From contig DHWB01000008.1 in the NCBI GenBank assembly GCA_002412965.1, forward strand, positions 1 to 26,936: 26,936 nucleotides of DNA, in the 5' to 3' direction. The stretch is from Desulfomicrobium sp. UBA5193. Its GTDB lineage: Bacteria; Desulfobacterota; Desulfovibrionia; Desulfovibrionales; Desulfomicrobiaceae. The translations under genes and the position numbers were made by a program. Below are positions 1 through 6,202 of this stretch, one piece after another (position 1 is the first letter of the stretch; each line of letters opens with the position of its first letter). Under the pieces are notes generated by a model. The model saw only the letters and a list, made by a program, of their open reading frames with translations. It was not told the DNA's origin and ran no database searches.

Positions 1-38
1 ATTACAAATCAGCTGCTCTACCATTGAGCTACGCCAGC
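1..38 (-). tRNA. tRNA-Thr (TGT), 5' half only
   Basis: Read on the minus strand, these bases give the 5' acceptor strand (GCTGGCG), a normal D arm (GCTC...GAGC) and the anticodon loop TTTGTAA, so the anticodon is TGT (Thr). The 3' half lies beyond the window edge. The gene is transcribed away from lpxC and comes after the lpxC terminator. Confidence 0.85.
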
Positions 39-100
39 CCGTGAGAACGAAGTCATTATGAGCATTCAATCTCAATGGCAAGCATTATTTTGTGTGGAAT

Positions 101-125
101 AAAAAAAAGCGCTTTTCAGCGCTTA
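101..125 (-). terminator. Rho-independent terminator of lpxC
   Basis: On the minus strand a 7-bp stem AAGCGCT/AGCGCTT closed by a GAAA tetraloop is followed by a run of eight T. It begins 9 bases after the lpxC stop codon and ends the housekeeping gene string before the tRNA-Thr gene. Confidence 0.85.
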
Positions 126-133
126 GGGGGGGG

Positions 134-1057
134 TCATGCCCAAGCAGGCAAACCTGCCGGCAAGCGTATGGGGTCCGGACAAGGCATGTTGTTCGCGGAA
201 CCTTCTAATGCGACAAAACTCAAATATTCCGCATGATTGTCAAAAAGATATCGCATGAACTTGTTATTAAAATCATGACCCGAACACGAAACTTCAAAAT
301 GGCCCCAGAGACGGTGACTTCCCACCGCAATGTCACCCATGAAGTCCAGAATTTTGTGTCGCACCATCTCGTCCGCAAAGCGCAACCCTTCGGGGTTCAC
401 CACACCGTACTCGTCAAAAACAATCGCGTTTTCCAAAGAACCACCAAGGGCCAGCCCGTTCTTCTGTAGCCACTCGACATCCTTCATGAAACCAAAAGTT
501 CTCGCTCGAGCGATTCGATACGAAAAAGAAAGCGGAGTCGACTCAAAGCTGAATTGTTGGATTCCAATCAAGGGATGCGCAAAACTAATATGATAATCGA
601 TCTTCAATCCATTAAACGGTTTAGCAGTGACACGTTTTCCATCCTGCTCAAAAATCAGCGGACGAACAATCTTGGCAACCTTACGCGGGCGATCAAGCAC
701 GCGAATTCCTGCGGAGTTGATGAGATAGACATACACGGACGCACTCCCATCAAGAATGGGAACCTCTTCTCCGTCCACTTCGACAAGAACATTGTCCACT
801 TCCAACCCGACGAGAGCGGCTAACAGATGCTCTACCGTGGAAATTTTGGCCCGTTCGGAACCCAATGTCGTAGCCAAGCCAGTTCCGACTACACAGTCGG
901 GCTCTGGGACAACAATCTGCCTGCCGTTCTTGGTCAGCAACGAAAATACCACCCCGGTATCTGCCGGTGCCGGCTTCAGCACCATTTCGACCTTCTGGCC
1001 ACTATGCAAACCCACACCGGAGCAGCGAACTTCTTTTCGTAGTGTTGTCTGTTTCAT
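134..1057 (-). CDS. lpxC: UDP-3-O-acyl-N-acetylglucosamine deacetylase LpxC
   Basis: LpxC removes the N-acetyl group from UDP-3-O-acyl-GlcNAc, the committed step of lipid A synthesis, in the cytoplasm using Zn2+. The 307-residue length is normal for the family. The N-terminal motif GVGLHSG is present. The zinc ligands fit the known pattern: H77 (STVEHLLAAL), H234 and D238 (RHKILDFMGD), with the catalytic H261 in SGHDFNNKF. Their spacing equals that of the E. coli enzyme. The ATG at 1057 has only a weak upstream GGGG. The gene lies 124 bases downstream of prmC on the same strand. It implies an LPS-bearing Gram-negative host. Confidence 0.97.
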   Translation of the reverse strand: MKQTTLRKEVRCSGVGLHSGQKVEMVLKPAPADTGVVFSLLTKNGRQIVVPEPDCVVGTGLATTLGSERAKISTVEHLLAALVGLEVDNVLVEVDGEEVPILDGSASVYVYLINSAGIRVLDRPRKVAKIVRPLIFEQDGKRVTAKPFNGLKIDYHISFAHPLIGIQQFSFESTPLSFSYRIARARTFGFMKDVEWLQKNGLALGGSLENAIVFDEYGVVNPEGLRFADEMVRHKILDFMGDIAVGSHRLWGHFEVSCSGHDFNNKFMRYLFDNHAEYLSFVALEGSANNMPCPDPIRLPAGLPAWA

Positions 1058-1181
1058 ACTGCCCCAATATCAAACTTCGTGCCAGAACTTATGAACGCAT
1101 ATTTATCTGAAATCATGAGCATTTGCTCTGCGACATTCACGGCAGTGATCGATCAGTGCCTTCTGGACAACACCGGATGTG

Positions 1182-2024
1182 CTAAAAAACAACAACCACG
1201 ACTCGATCGTGTCCCGAATAATCCTGTACGACGCGGACACCTCCGGCACAAAATGAAAAGATGTCCTGCATCGCTTCGCCCTGGCTCCCATCAATTTCGC
1301 ACAGCAGTATCGCGCCTGGTTCGACACTGTTTCTCAGATCCGTGGCCAAAGCGCGATAGCAATCCAAACCATCAGGACCCGCAAAAAGGGCAATTTCGGG
1401 TTCATGTTCAAGCACTTCTAAGCTTAACGAACTACGACTGGTTGCGGGAACATAAGGCAGATTTGCTAAGATTATGTCAAATCGCCTGATGCGCAAGGCC
1501 TCAATCAAATGACCTTGAAAAAAGGCAATTTTATCCTGCACACCATGAATTCGCGCATTCTCTTTCGCGATTTTCAGGGCTTCAAAGGATATGTCGCTCG
1601 CCACAAGATCAAAATAAGGGAAAAGCTTCGCGCATGACACCGCAATCGTTCCGCTTCCGGTCCCGATATCAAGTACAGTTTTTTGACCATTTTGATCCTG
1701 TGTTGCCAGCAGGAAATCGATCATCAACTCTGTTTCAGGCCGAGGAATCAGAACAGCAGGATTCACATGAAATTCAAACCCGTAGAATTCCTTTGATCCA
1801 ACAAGATAGGCAACCGGTTCCCCGCTTATTCTGCGTGACGCTAACGTTTCCATATCCATTACGGACTGTGCATCAACAGTGTCGCCGATGCTGAGCAGCA
1901 TTTCCAACCGAGGGAGGTTCAAGACATGAGCAAGCAAGACTTGCGCTGAAAGACGGGGGGAATCCAGGCCTCTGTGGAGAAATTTATCCTCCCAGTATTG
2001 CAAGATGTCTTTGCGGGTTTGCAT
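1182..2024 (-). CDS. prmC: Release factor glutamine methyltransferase PrmC (HemK)
   Basis: PrmC uses S-adenosylmethionine to methylate the glutamine of the GGQ motif in release factors RF1 and RF2. The 280 residues show the N-terminal helical domain (about 1-75), the family signature around IPRPETE (93-99), the SAM-binding loop LDIGTGSG (118-125) and the substrate loop NLPY (188-191). Most relatives have NPPY there, so this enzyme has Leu for the first Pro, though the N and Y that contact the glutamine remain. The gene follows its substrate prfA directly. It has no evident Shine-Dalgarno and starts 9 bases after a hairpin that overlaps the prfA stop, so its expression may depend on read-through. 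Confidence 0.95.
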   Translation of the reverse strand: MQTRKDILQYWEDKFLHRGLDSPRLSAQVLLAHVLNLPRLEMLLSIGDTVDAQSVMDMETLASRRISGEPVAYLVGSKEFYGFEFHVNPAVLIPRPETELMIDFLLATQDQNGQKTVLDIGTGSGTIAVSCAKLFPYFDLVASDISFEALKIAKENARIHGVQDKIAFFQGHLIEALRIRRFDIILANLPYVPATSRSSLSLEVLEHEPEIALFAGPDGLDCYRALATDLRNSVEPGAILLCEIDGSQGEAMQDIFSFCAGGVRVVQDYSGHDRVVVVVF

Positions 2025-2032
2025 GTGGCAAG

Positions 2033-2056
2033 AAAAAAGCTGAGATTCCTCAGCTT
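2033..2056 (-). terminator. Hairpin plus T-run overlapping the prfA stop codon
   Basis: On the minus strand, an 8-bp perfect stem (AAGCTGAG/CTCAGCTT, loop GAAT) is followed by six T. The prfA TGA (2052-2050) sits inside the stem and the prmC ATG is 9 bases beyond it. It has the form of an intrinsic terminator placed to attenuate prmC. A ribosome terminating on prfA would physically cover the stem. Confidence 0.65.
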
Positions 2057-3111
2057 TCTTTCATGGCTTCAGCTTGATAGTGCTGGACCAGGCCATCAAT
2101 GATGGCATCAATATGACCTTCCATTGCCTGATCTAGATTGTACAACGTGAGATTAATGCGATGGTCCGTCACTCTGCCCTGCGGGTAGTTGTATGTTCGG
2201 ATCCGTTCTGATCGATCGCCAGTTCCAACTTGCGCCTTGCGGTTGTCATCGTATGCTTTTTTAGTCTCGTCCTGGGCAGCCTGCAGTAAACGGGATCGCA
2301 ACACTTTGAGCGCCTTGGCTTTATTCTTGTGCTGCGATTTTTCATCCTGACAAATAACGACCAACCCTGTCGCAAGATGTGTGATCCGAATGGCCGAATC
2401 GGTCGTGTTGACCGATTGACCACCAGGACCGGAAGACCGAAACACATCGACACGAATGTCAGTGGGATCGATCTTGACATCAACTTCTTCGGCTTCAGGC
2501 AAAATTGCCACAGTAATTGCCGACGTATGGATTCTTCCCTGGCTCTCTGTTGCGGGGACCCGCTGCACTCGGTGCGCGCCCGATTCATATTTAAGCTTGC
2601 TGTACACACTCGAACCGGAGACAGACGCAATGATTTCCTTGAAACCACCTGTTCCGGTATCGCTACTGCTCAGCACCTCTACACGCCAGCTGTGCAACTC
2701 AGCATACCGTGAATACATCCTGAAAATGTCGGCAACAAACAAGGCAGCTTCTTCGCCACCAGTCCCTGCCCGAATTTCAAGAATGATATTTTTTTCGTCC
2801 AAAGGATCCTTTGGAGTCAAAAGCTGCTTTAATACATTCTCTTGAGCGCCAATCTTCGCCTTCAGTGGGACAATCTCAGCCAATGCCATTTCGCAAAGCT
2901 CTGGATCAGGATCTTTTGACAGCTCCTGATTTTCAGCCATTTCGCGAAGCAACATTTTGTAAAGCTCGAAAGCCTTGACGATTTCATCAAGCTCAGCATG
3001 TTTTTTGGCGATTTTTATATAGCGCTCCTGATCCTGAAAAATTTCAGGAGTACTCAGTTCGCGCTCAAGTTCGCGGTACTTCGCCGCTAGGCTTTCTAAT
3101 TTATCAACCAT
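2050..3111 (-). CDS. prfA: Peptide chain release factor 1
   Basis: RF1 recognises UAA and UAG stop codons and triggers peptidyl-tRNA hydrolysis on the ribosome. The 353 residues match family length. The codon-recognition tripeptide PAT (186-188, in RVPATESQGR) is the RF1-type PxT motif rather than the SPF of RF2. The catalytic GGQ is at 230-232 in RSSGPGGQSVN. The start ATG at 3111 has no clear Shine-Dalgarno. It lies 38 bases after rpmE and is followed by prmC, which modifies the GGQ glutamine, a common bacterial arrangement. Confidence 0.98.
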   Translation of the reverse strand: MVDKLESLAAKYRELERELSTPEIFQDQERYIKIAKKHAELDEIVKAFELYKMLLREMAENQELSKDPDPELCEMALAEIVPLKAKIGAQENVLKQLLTPKDPLDEKNIILEIRAGTGGEEAALFVADIFRMYSRYAELHSWRVEVLSSSDTGTGGFKEIIASVSGSSVYSKLKYESGAHRVQRVPATESQGRIHTSAITVAILPEAEEVDVKIDPTDIRVDVFRSSGPGGQSVNTTDSAIRITHLATGLVVICQDEKSQHKNKAKALKVLRSRLLQAAQDETKKAYDDNRKAQVGTGDRSERIRTYNYPQGRVTDHRINLTLYNLDQAMEGHIDAIIDGLVQHYQAEAMKES

Positions 3112-3149
3112 TATTTGCTATGCTCAGCTTTCACAAAACATCAATAAAA

Positions 3150-3359
3150 CTATTTACTCAGGCTGGCGTATTTCTTTCTAAATCTGTCGATACGGCCAGC
3201 TGAATCGATAAACCGCTGCTCACCAGTAAAAAACGGATGACAATGGGAGCAAATTTCAACGTTGAGTTCAGCGCCAACGGTAGACTTCGTGGCAAACTCA
3301 TACCCGCAGGCACAACGGACAGCGGTATCATAAACTTTGGGATGCAAATCTTTTTTCAT
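3150..3359 (-). CDS. rpmE: 50S ribosomal protein L31 (zinc-binding form)
   Basis: This 69-residue protein begins MKKDLHPKVY, the typical L31 start, and carries the zinc-type cysteines CAC (16-18) and CSHC (37-40) followed by HPFFTGEQRFIDSAGRIDRF. It is therefore the C+ form, which binds Zn2+ and joins the large ribosomal subunit at the bridge to 30S. A strong Shine-Dalgarno (GGAGG) precedes the ATG. It lies between rex and prfA on the same strand. Confidence 0.97.
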   Translation of the reverse strand: MKKDLHPKVYDTAVRCACGYEFATKSTVGAELNVEICSHCHPFFTGEQRFIDSAGRIDRFRKKYASLSK

Positions 3360-3457
3360 GGGAAACCTCCAGTTTCAAAAGAGAGAGGACAACTAAACCA
3401 CTCATCGACGAATGGCAAGTCGAAATTAAGCTGACCTGAAATTTGGCAAAAAAGGTA

Positions 3458-4102
3458 TTAAAAAAGGCCTTTAGCTTGATTGATTGAGATATTGAACGCG
3501 ACGGAAAAAATATGATGCATGAAATCAACATATTCTACCGCAACACTTTCGGGGGCCGTAATTCGGGCAGGCGCAAAGTTGACGATACCCCGCACGCCGG
3601 CCTCTATCAGATAGTTGGCTGCGCGTTGAGCTCGTTCCGGAGGTGTGGTTATGATTCCGATTTCAATGTCGAGTTCGCTGACTTTTTCTTTCAGCCTGCG
3701 GGAGCAGACCACTTCAAGACCAGCAACTTCTTCACCTATCTTGAAAGGGTCGCAGTCAAAAGCTCCCACGAGTATAAAACCCCTGCGCCGAAAAATTCCA
3801 TGGCGCAAGAGCGCGCGTCCAAGATTACCGACACCAACCAAAGCGACATTCCACGTCCGGTCAATACCCAGAGACTGCTTAATGGCTGTCAACAAATCCT
3901 GAACATAATACCCAACACCTCGCACACCGAATTCCCCAAAATAAGCGAGATCCTTACGAATCTGAGAGGGATTCACTCCACAAGCGCGTGCCAGCCCATC
4001 TGAGGAAATAACCGCATCCCCTTCCTGGAGAAGCGTTTCCAGAACTTGGACATAGACAGCTAAACGCTGGATTGTGGCGCGAGGAATATGAGCGCTTTTC
4101 AA
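3458..4102 (-). CDS. rex: Redox-sensing transcriptional repressor Rex
   Basis: Rex binds DNA when the NADH/NAD+ ratio is low and lets go when NADH rises. The 214 residues show an N-terminal winged helix-turn-helix (about 1-80, with the conserved PSQIRKDLAYFGEFG) and a Rossmann domain with the dinucleotide loop GVGNLG (90-95). The C-terminal swapped helix region is present. The gene is separated from the upstream atpE by a terminator and has its own Rex-like box about 20 bases before the start, which suggests autoregulation. In sulfate reducers Rex is known to govern energy metabolism genes, which fits its position beside the F0 genes. Confidence 0.95.
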   Translation of the reverse strand: MKSAHIPRATIQRLAVYVQVLETLLQEGDAVISSDGLARACGVNPSQIRKDLAYFGEFGVRGVGYYVQDLLTAIKQSLGIDRTWNVALVGVGNLGRALLRHGIFRRRGFILVGAFDCDPFKIGEEVAGLEVVCSRRLKEKVSELDIEIGIITTPPERAQRAANYLIEAGVRGIVNFAPARITAPESVAVEYVDFMHHIFSVAFNISINQAKGLF

Positions 4103-4121
4103 AATGTCTCCAACTGAATCT

Positions 4122-4139
4122 TCGTGAGCAAGTTCACTA
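4122..4139 (-). promoter_or_regulatory. Candidate Rex operator upstream of rex
   Basis: The plus strand reads TCGTGA-N6-TCACTA, matching the Rex consensus TTGTGA-N6-TCACAA at 10 of 12 fixed positions with an intact GTGA-N6-TCAC core. It lies between the atpE terminator and the rex start. CRP-type regulators use a similar core, so the Rex assignment is an inference from context. Confidence 0.5.
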
Positions 4140-4147
4140 TGGATACC

Positions 4148-4179
4148 AAAAAAAAGGGAAGGCTGTGCCTCCCCTTTTT
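4148..4179 (-). terminator. Terminator after atpE
   Basis: On the minus strand a stem of about 13 bp, including one G-U pair, closes on the triloop ACA and runs into eight T, starting about 10 bases after the atpE stop. It separates the F0 operon from rex. Confidence 0.85.
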
Positions 4180-4189
4180 CGAACGTACG

Positions 4190-4513
4190 TTAGCCAACGA
4201 AGGGGTTGGCGAACAGAAGGATCAGGTTAACAACCAGAGCGTAAATAGCCAAAGATTCGATCATGGCCAGACCAATCAGCATCGTAACGGTGATCTTGCC
4301 GGAAGCTTCGGGGTTGCGGGCAGTGCCTTCACAAGCAGCCTTCAGACCAAGACCCTGAGCGATACCACAGCCGGCAGCGGCGATGGCCATACCGAGAGCG
4401 GCAGCCCAAGAAATGGTGGAGATGACTTCGGGAGCGGCATCAGCGGCGAAAGCGCAAGAAGCAACGGCAACCAAAGCGACAGTGGACAGAACAGTCAAGA
4501 ATCCTTTAACCAT
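4190..4513 (-). CDS. atpE: ATP synthase F0 subunit c, with N-terminal signal-like extension
   Basis: Subunit c forms the rotating ion-binding ring of F0. The 107 residues are longer than the usual 75-90 because of an N-terminal hydrophobic segment ending AFA-AD (about residue 24) that looks like a cleavable signal peptide. A lipobox-like VASC also occurs at 17-20. Two transmembrane helices follow, with the polar loop ARNPEA (65-70). The ion carboxylate is E86. Q53, E86, S87 and Y91 have exactly the spacing of the Na+ ligands Q32, E65, S66 and Y70 of the Ilyobacter c ring, so a Na+-coupled enzyme is possible. AGGAGG precedes the ATG. It follows atpB by 60 bases; the b and F1 genes are not in the window. 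Confidence 0.96.
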   Translation of the reverse strand: MVKGFLTVLSTVALVAVASCAFAADAAPEVISTISWAAALGMAIAAAGCGIAQGLGLKAACEGTARNPEASGKITVTMLIGLAMIESLAIYALVVNLILLFANPFVG

Positions 4514-4573
4514 GATGAAAAATCCTCCTAAAAAAGTATAATGATTAGTGGTCGAAAGACCATTTCCCCCAAA

Positions 4574-5278
4574 TTAGTGAGCCTCTTCAAACGCGCCCTT
4601 CAGATAGAGCATGGACAGCATGAAGAAGACAAAAGCCTGGATAACGTCGGCCAGCAGGAACAGGAAGTACATCGGGATGGTGGAGACAACCGGCGCAAGC
4701 ATGAAGAGCAAGGCCAAGACGATATCTTCACCGCGGATGTTTCCAAAAAGTCGCAGAGAAAGTGACAACATGCGCGCAAAGTGCCCAATGACTTCAATGG
4801 GAAACATGAGCGGAGCCATCCAGAGCATGGGTCCGGTAAAATGGTGAATGTAATGGGTTCCGTGCAGCTTAATACCCCAGTACTGATAGTAAACAAAGAC
4901 AAACACAGCCATGGAGGCGGTTGTGTTAATGTTTGCCGTCGGAGCATCGCCACCAGGGAACAGACCACCGATGTTGCAGCACAGGATATAAATGAAAAGC
5001 GTGGCCAGAACCGGAAAAACTTTTCGTCCATCTTCACCCATATTGGCTACGACAAATTCCTCAAGATTTCCGATCAGAAACTCGAAGAAATTCTGTAGAC
5101 CTTTGGGCACGAGCGAAATCTTCTTGGTCGCCATCAAGGCCACGGTGATCAGAATGGCCATGACGGTCCATGAGTACAGGACGTTGACTGGAATCAGACT
5201 GTAGCCGTGAGCGTCAACAAGACCGATAGCCTTGACTGCTTCCTCAACGAGAAAAATAGGATGTAACCCCCCTGCCAT
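4574..5278 (-). CDS. atpB: ATP synthase F0 subunit a
   Basis: Subunit a is the membrane stator that forms the two ion half-channels against the c ring. The 234 residues contain five or six hydrophobic segments. The essential arginine is R176 in LSLSLRLFGN, and the final channel helix carries Q214 in DVIQAFVFFML. Its ATG lies 1 base after the atpI stop, with the GGAGG Shine-Dalgarno inside the atpI 3' end, so the two genes are translationally linked. This a-c pair without b, delta or F1 genes is the split ATP synthase layout known in Desulfovibrio-type genomes. Confidence 0.97.
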   Translation of the reverse strand: MAGGLHPIFLVEEAVKAIGLVDAHGYSLIPVNVLYSWTVMAILITVALMATKKISLVPKGLQNFFEFLIGNLEEFVVANMGEDGRKVFPVLATLFIYILCCNIGGLFPGGDAPTANINTTASMAVFVFVYYQYWGIKLHGTHYIHHFTGPMLWMAPLMFPIEVIGHFARMLSLSLRLFGNIRGEDIVLALLFMLAPVVSTIPMYFLFLLADVIQAFVFFMLSMLYLKGAFEEAH

Positions 5279-5279
5279 T

Positions 5280-5696
5280 TTACGCCTCCTTAGAAGTTTT
5301 CCCCAAAAATTGTGACATTCCCCAAAGCAAAATATTGACCAGCACGGTGGAAAATCCCATCAGCAACCAGACAACCGAGGCCCCCTGATGTGCGATCAGC
5401 ACATAAAATGCCAGAGCCGTCAGTACGAGCCGTCCGTAAAAACTGAAGATCTGAACCGCTACCGCGCCTTTTTGTAAATAAACCAGTTCTTGAATCATTC
5501 TGGCCAAGGCTAAAAAATTTATGGTCCCGAGGAGTACCCCGGCGACGAAGTCAACGCCAACTCTGCCGAAGGTTATCGCCAGCGTTGCGCCAAACAGGAT
5601 AAAAACTTGATGCAGCGCCATCTTACGCACTTCGGGGACATGAAATCCCCGGGCATAAAGAGTACGCTCAATCGTTTTTAGAATTTTCTGGAGCAT
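5280..5696 (-). CDS. atpI: ATP synthase subunit I (AtpI family membrane protein)
   Basis: A small membrane protein with four hydrophobic segments, in the position and with the look of the AtpI/UncI family, which aids c-ring assembly and possibly Mg2+ supply. I chose the ATG at 5696 (MLQKILKTIERTL, 138 residues), which has AGAGG just upstream. A longer frame begins at 5768, but it would run about 100 bases into atpZ. The chosen start still overlaps the atpZ end by 29 bases. Sequence conservation in this family is low, so the call leans on context: it sits directly before atpB. Confidence 0.8.
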   Translation of the reverse strand: MLQKILKTIERTLYARGFHVPEVRKMALHQVFILFGATLAITFGRVGVDFVAGVLLGTINFLALARMIQELVYLQKGAVAVQIFSFYGRLVLTALAFYVLIAHQGASVVWLLMGFSTVLVNILLWGMSQFLGKTSKEA

Positions 5697-5931
5697 CTGC
5701 CTCTGCTTCTTTTCTCTGGATGCGTTGCATCTCGCGAAACATGTTTTTATATCCGGCAATGATGCCAAAAATCAAAAAAACCAGTGTCAGCCAGGGCTTG
5801 GTATCAAAAAACTTATCAAGATAGTAGCCCATGCCCATGCCGACAATGACCCCGGAAACCAGATGAATTCCCATCATGGACGCCGATCCGAGCGAATCGA
5901 AATGCTTATTTTTTTTTCTGTTAAAGAACAT
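5668..5931 (-). CDS. atpZ: AtpZ/AtpI-type protein, first gene of the F0 operon
   Basis: An 87-residue protein with two membrane segments (about 18-38 and 46-64) and charged ends. The pattern LVSGVIVGMGMGYYLDKFFDTKPWLTLVFLIFGIIAGYKNMFRE, split here between the two helices at DKFFDTKP, is typical of AtpZ. AtpZ works with AtpI as an assembly factor or Mg2+/Ca2+ channel for ATP synthase. It is the promoter-proximal gene of atpZ-atpI-atpB-atpE. A Rex-like box lies 37 bases before its start. Confidence 0.85.
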   Translation of the reverse strand: MFFNRKKNKHFDSLGSASMMGIHLVSGVIVGMGMGYYLDKFFDTKPWLTLVFLIFGIIAGYKNMFREMQRIQRKEAEADAPENSKND

Positions 5932-5967
5932 CCGTCCATCTCAATGGGCTCACGTGGCTCCATTCGT

Positions 5968-5985
5968 TCGTGCAATAAATCACAA
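5968..5985 (-). promoter_or_regulatory. Candidate Rex operator upstream of atpZ
   Basis: On the minus strand the site reads TTGTGA-N6-GCACGA, with one perfect half-site and 10 of 12 matches to the Rex consensus. It lies in the 271-base divergent region between atpZ and the Lon-like gene. With the similar box before rex it suggests that NADH level controls the F0 operon. I saw no convincing -35/-10 pair in this region. Confidence 0.45.
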
Positions 5986-6202
5986 ATCGAAGTCGGGGCT
6001 ACCATACCCCCCAACTTCGCGTCAACCAAAGTTTTTTGCCAAATACAATTTCATGCCCCAGCACCACCCCTCAGCCTGTTCGCTCATCCAATCGACGCAC
6101 TGATGGCTCGGGCCGGACTTGGCTTGCCAGCCGGACTTAATCGCACTATGCCCGACTCAAAATCAACAACACGGGTCCACGTTGCCCGTCATCCGAGATC
6201 CA

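Noticed and set aside
6119..6202. TTG start adding 28 residues to the Lon-like protease
   Set aside because: The extra residues look unlike the family and the ATG at 6203 is followed at once by protein-like sequence.
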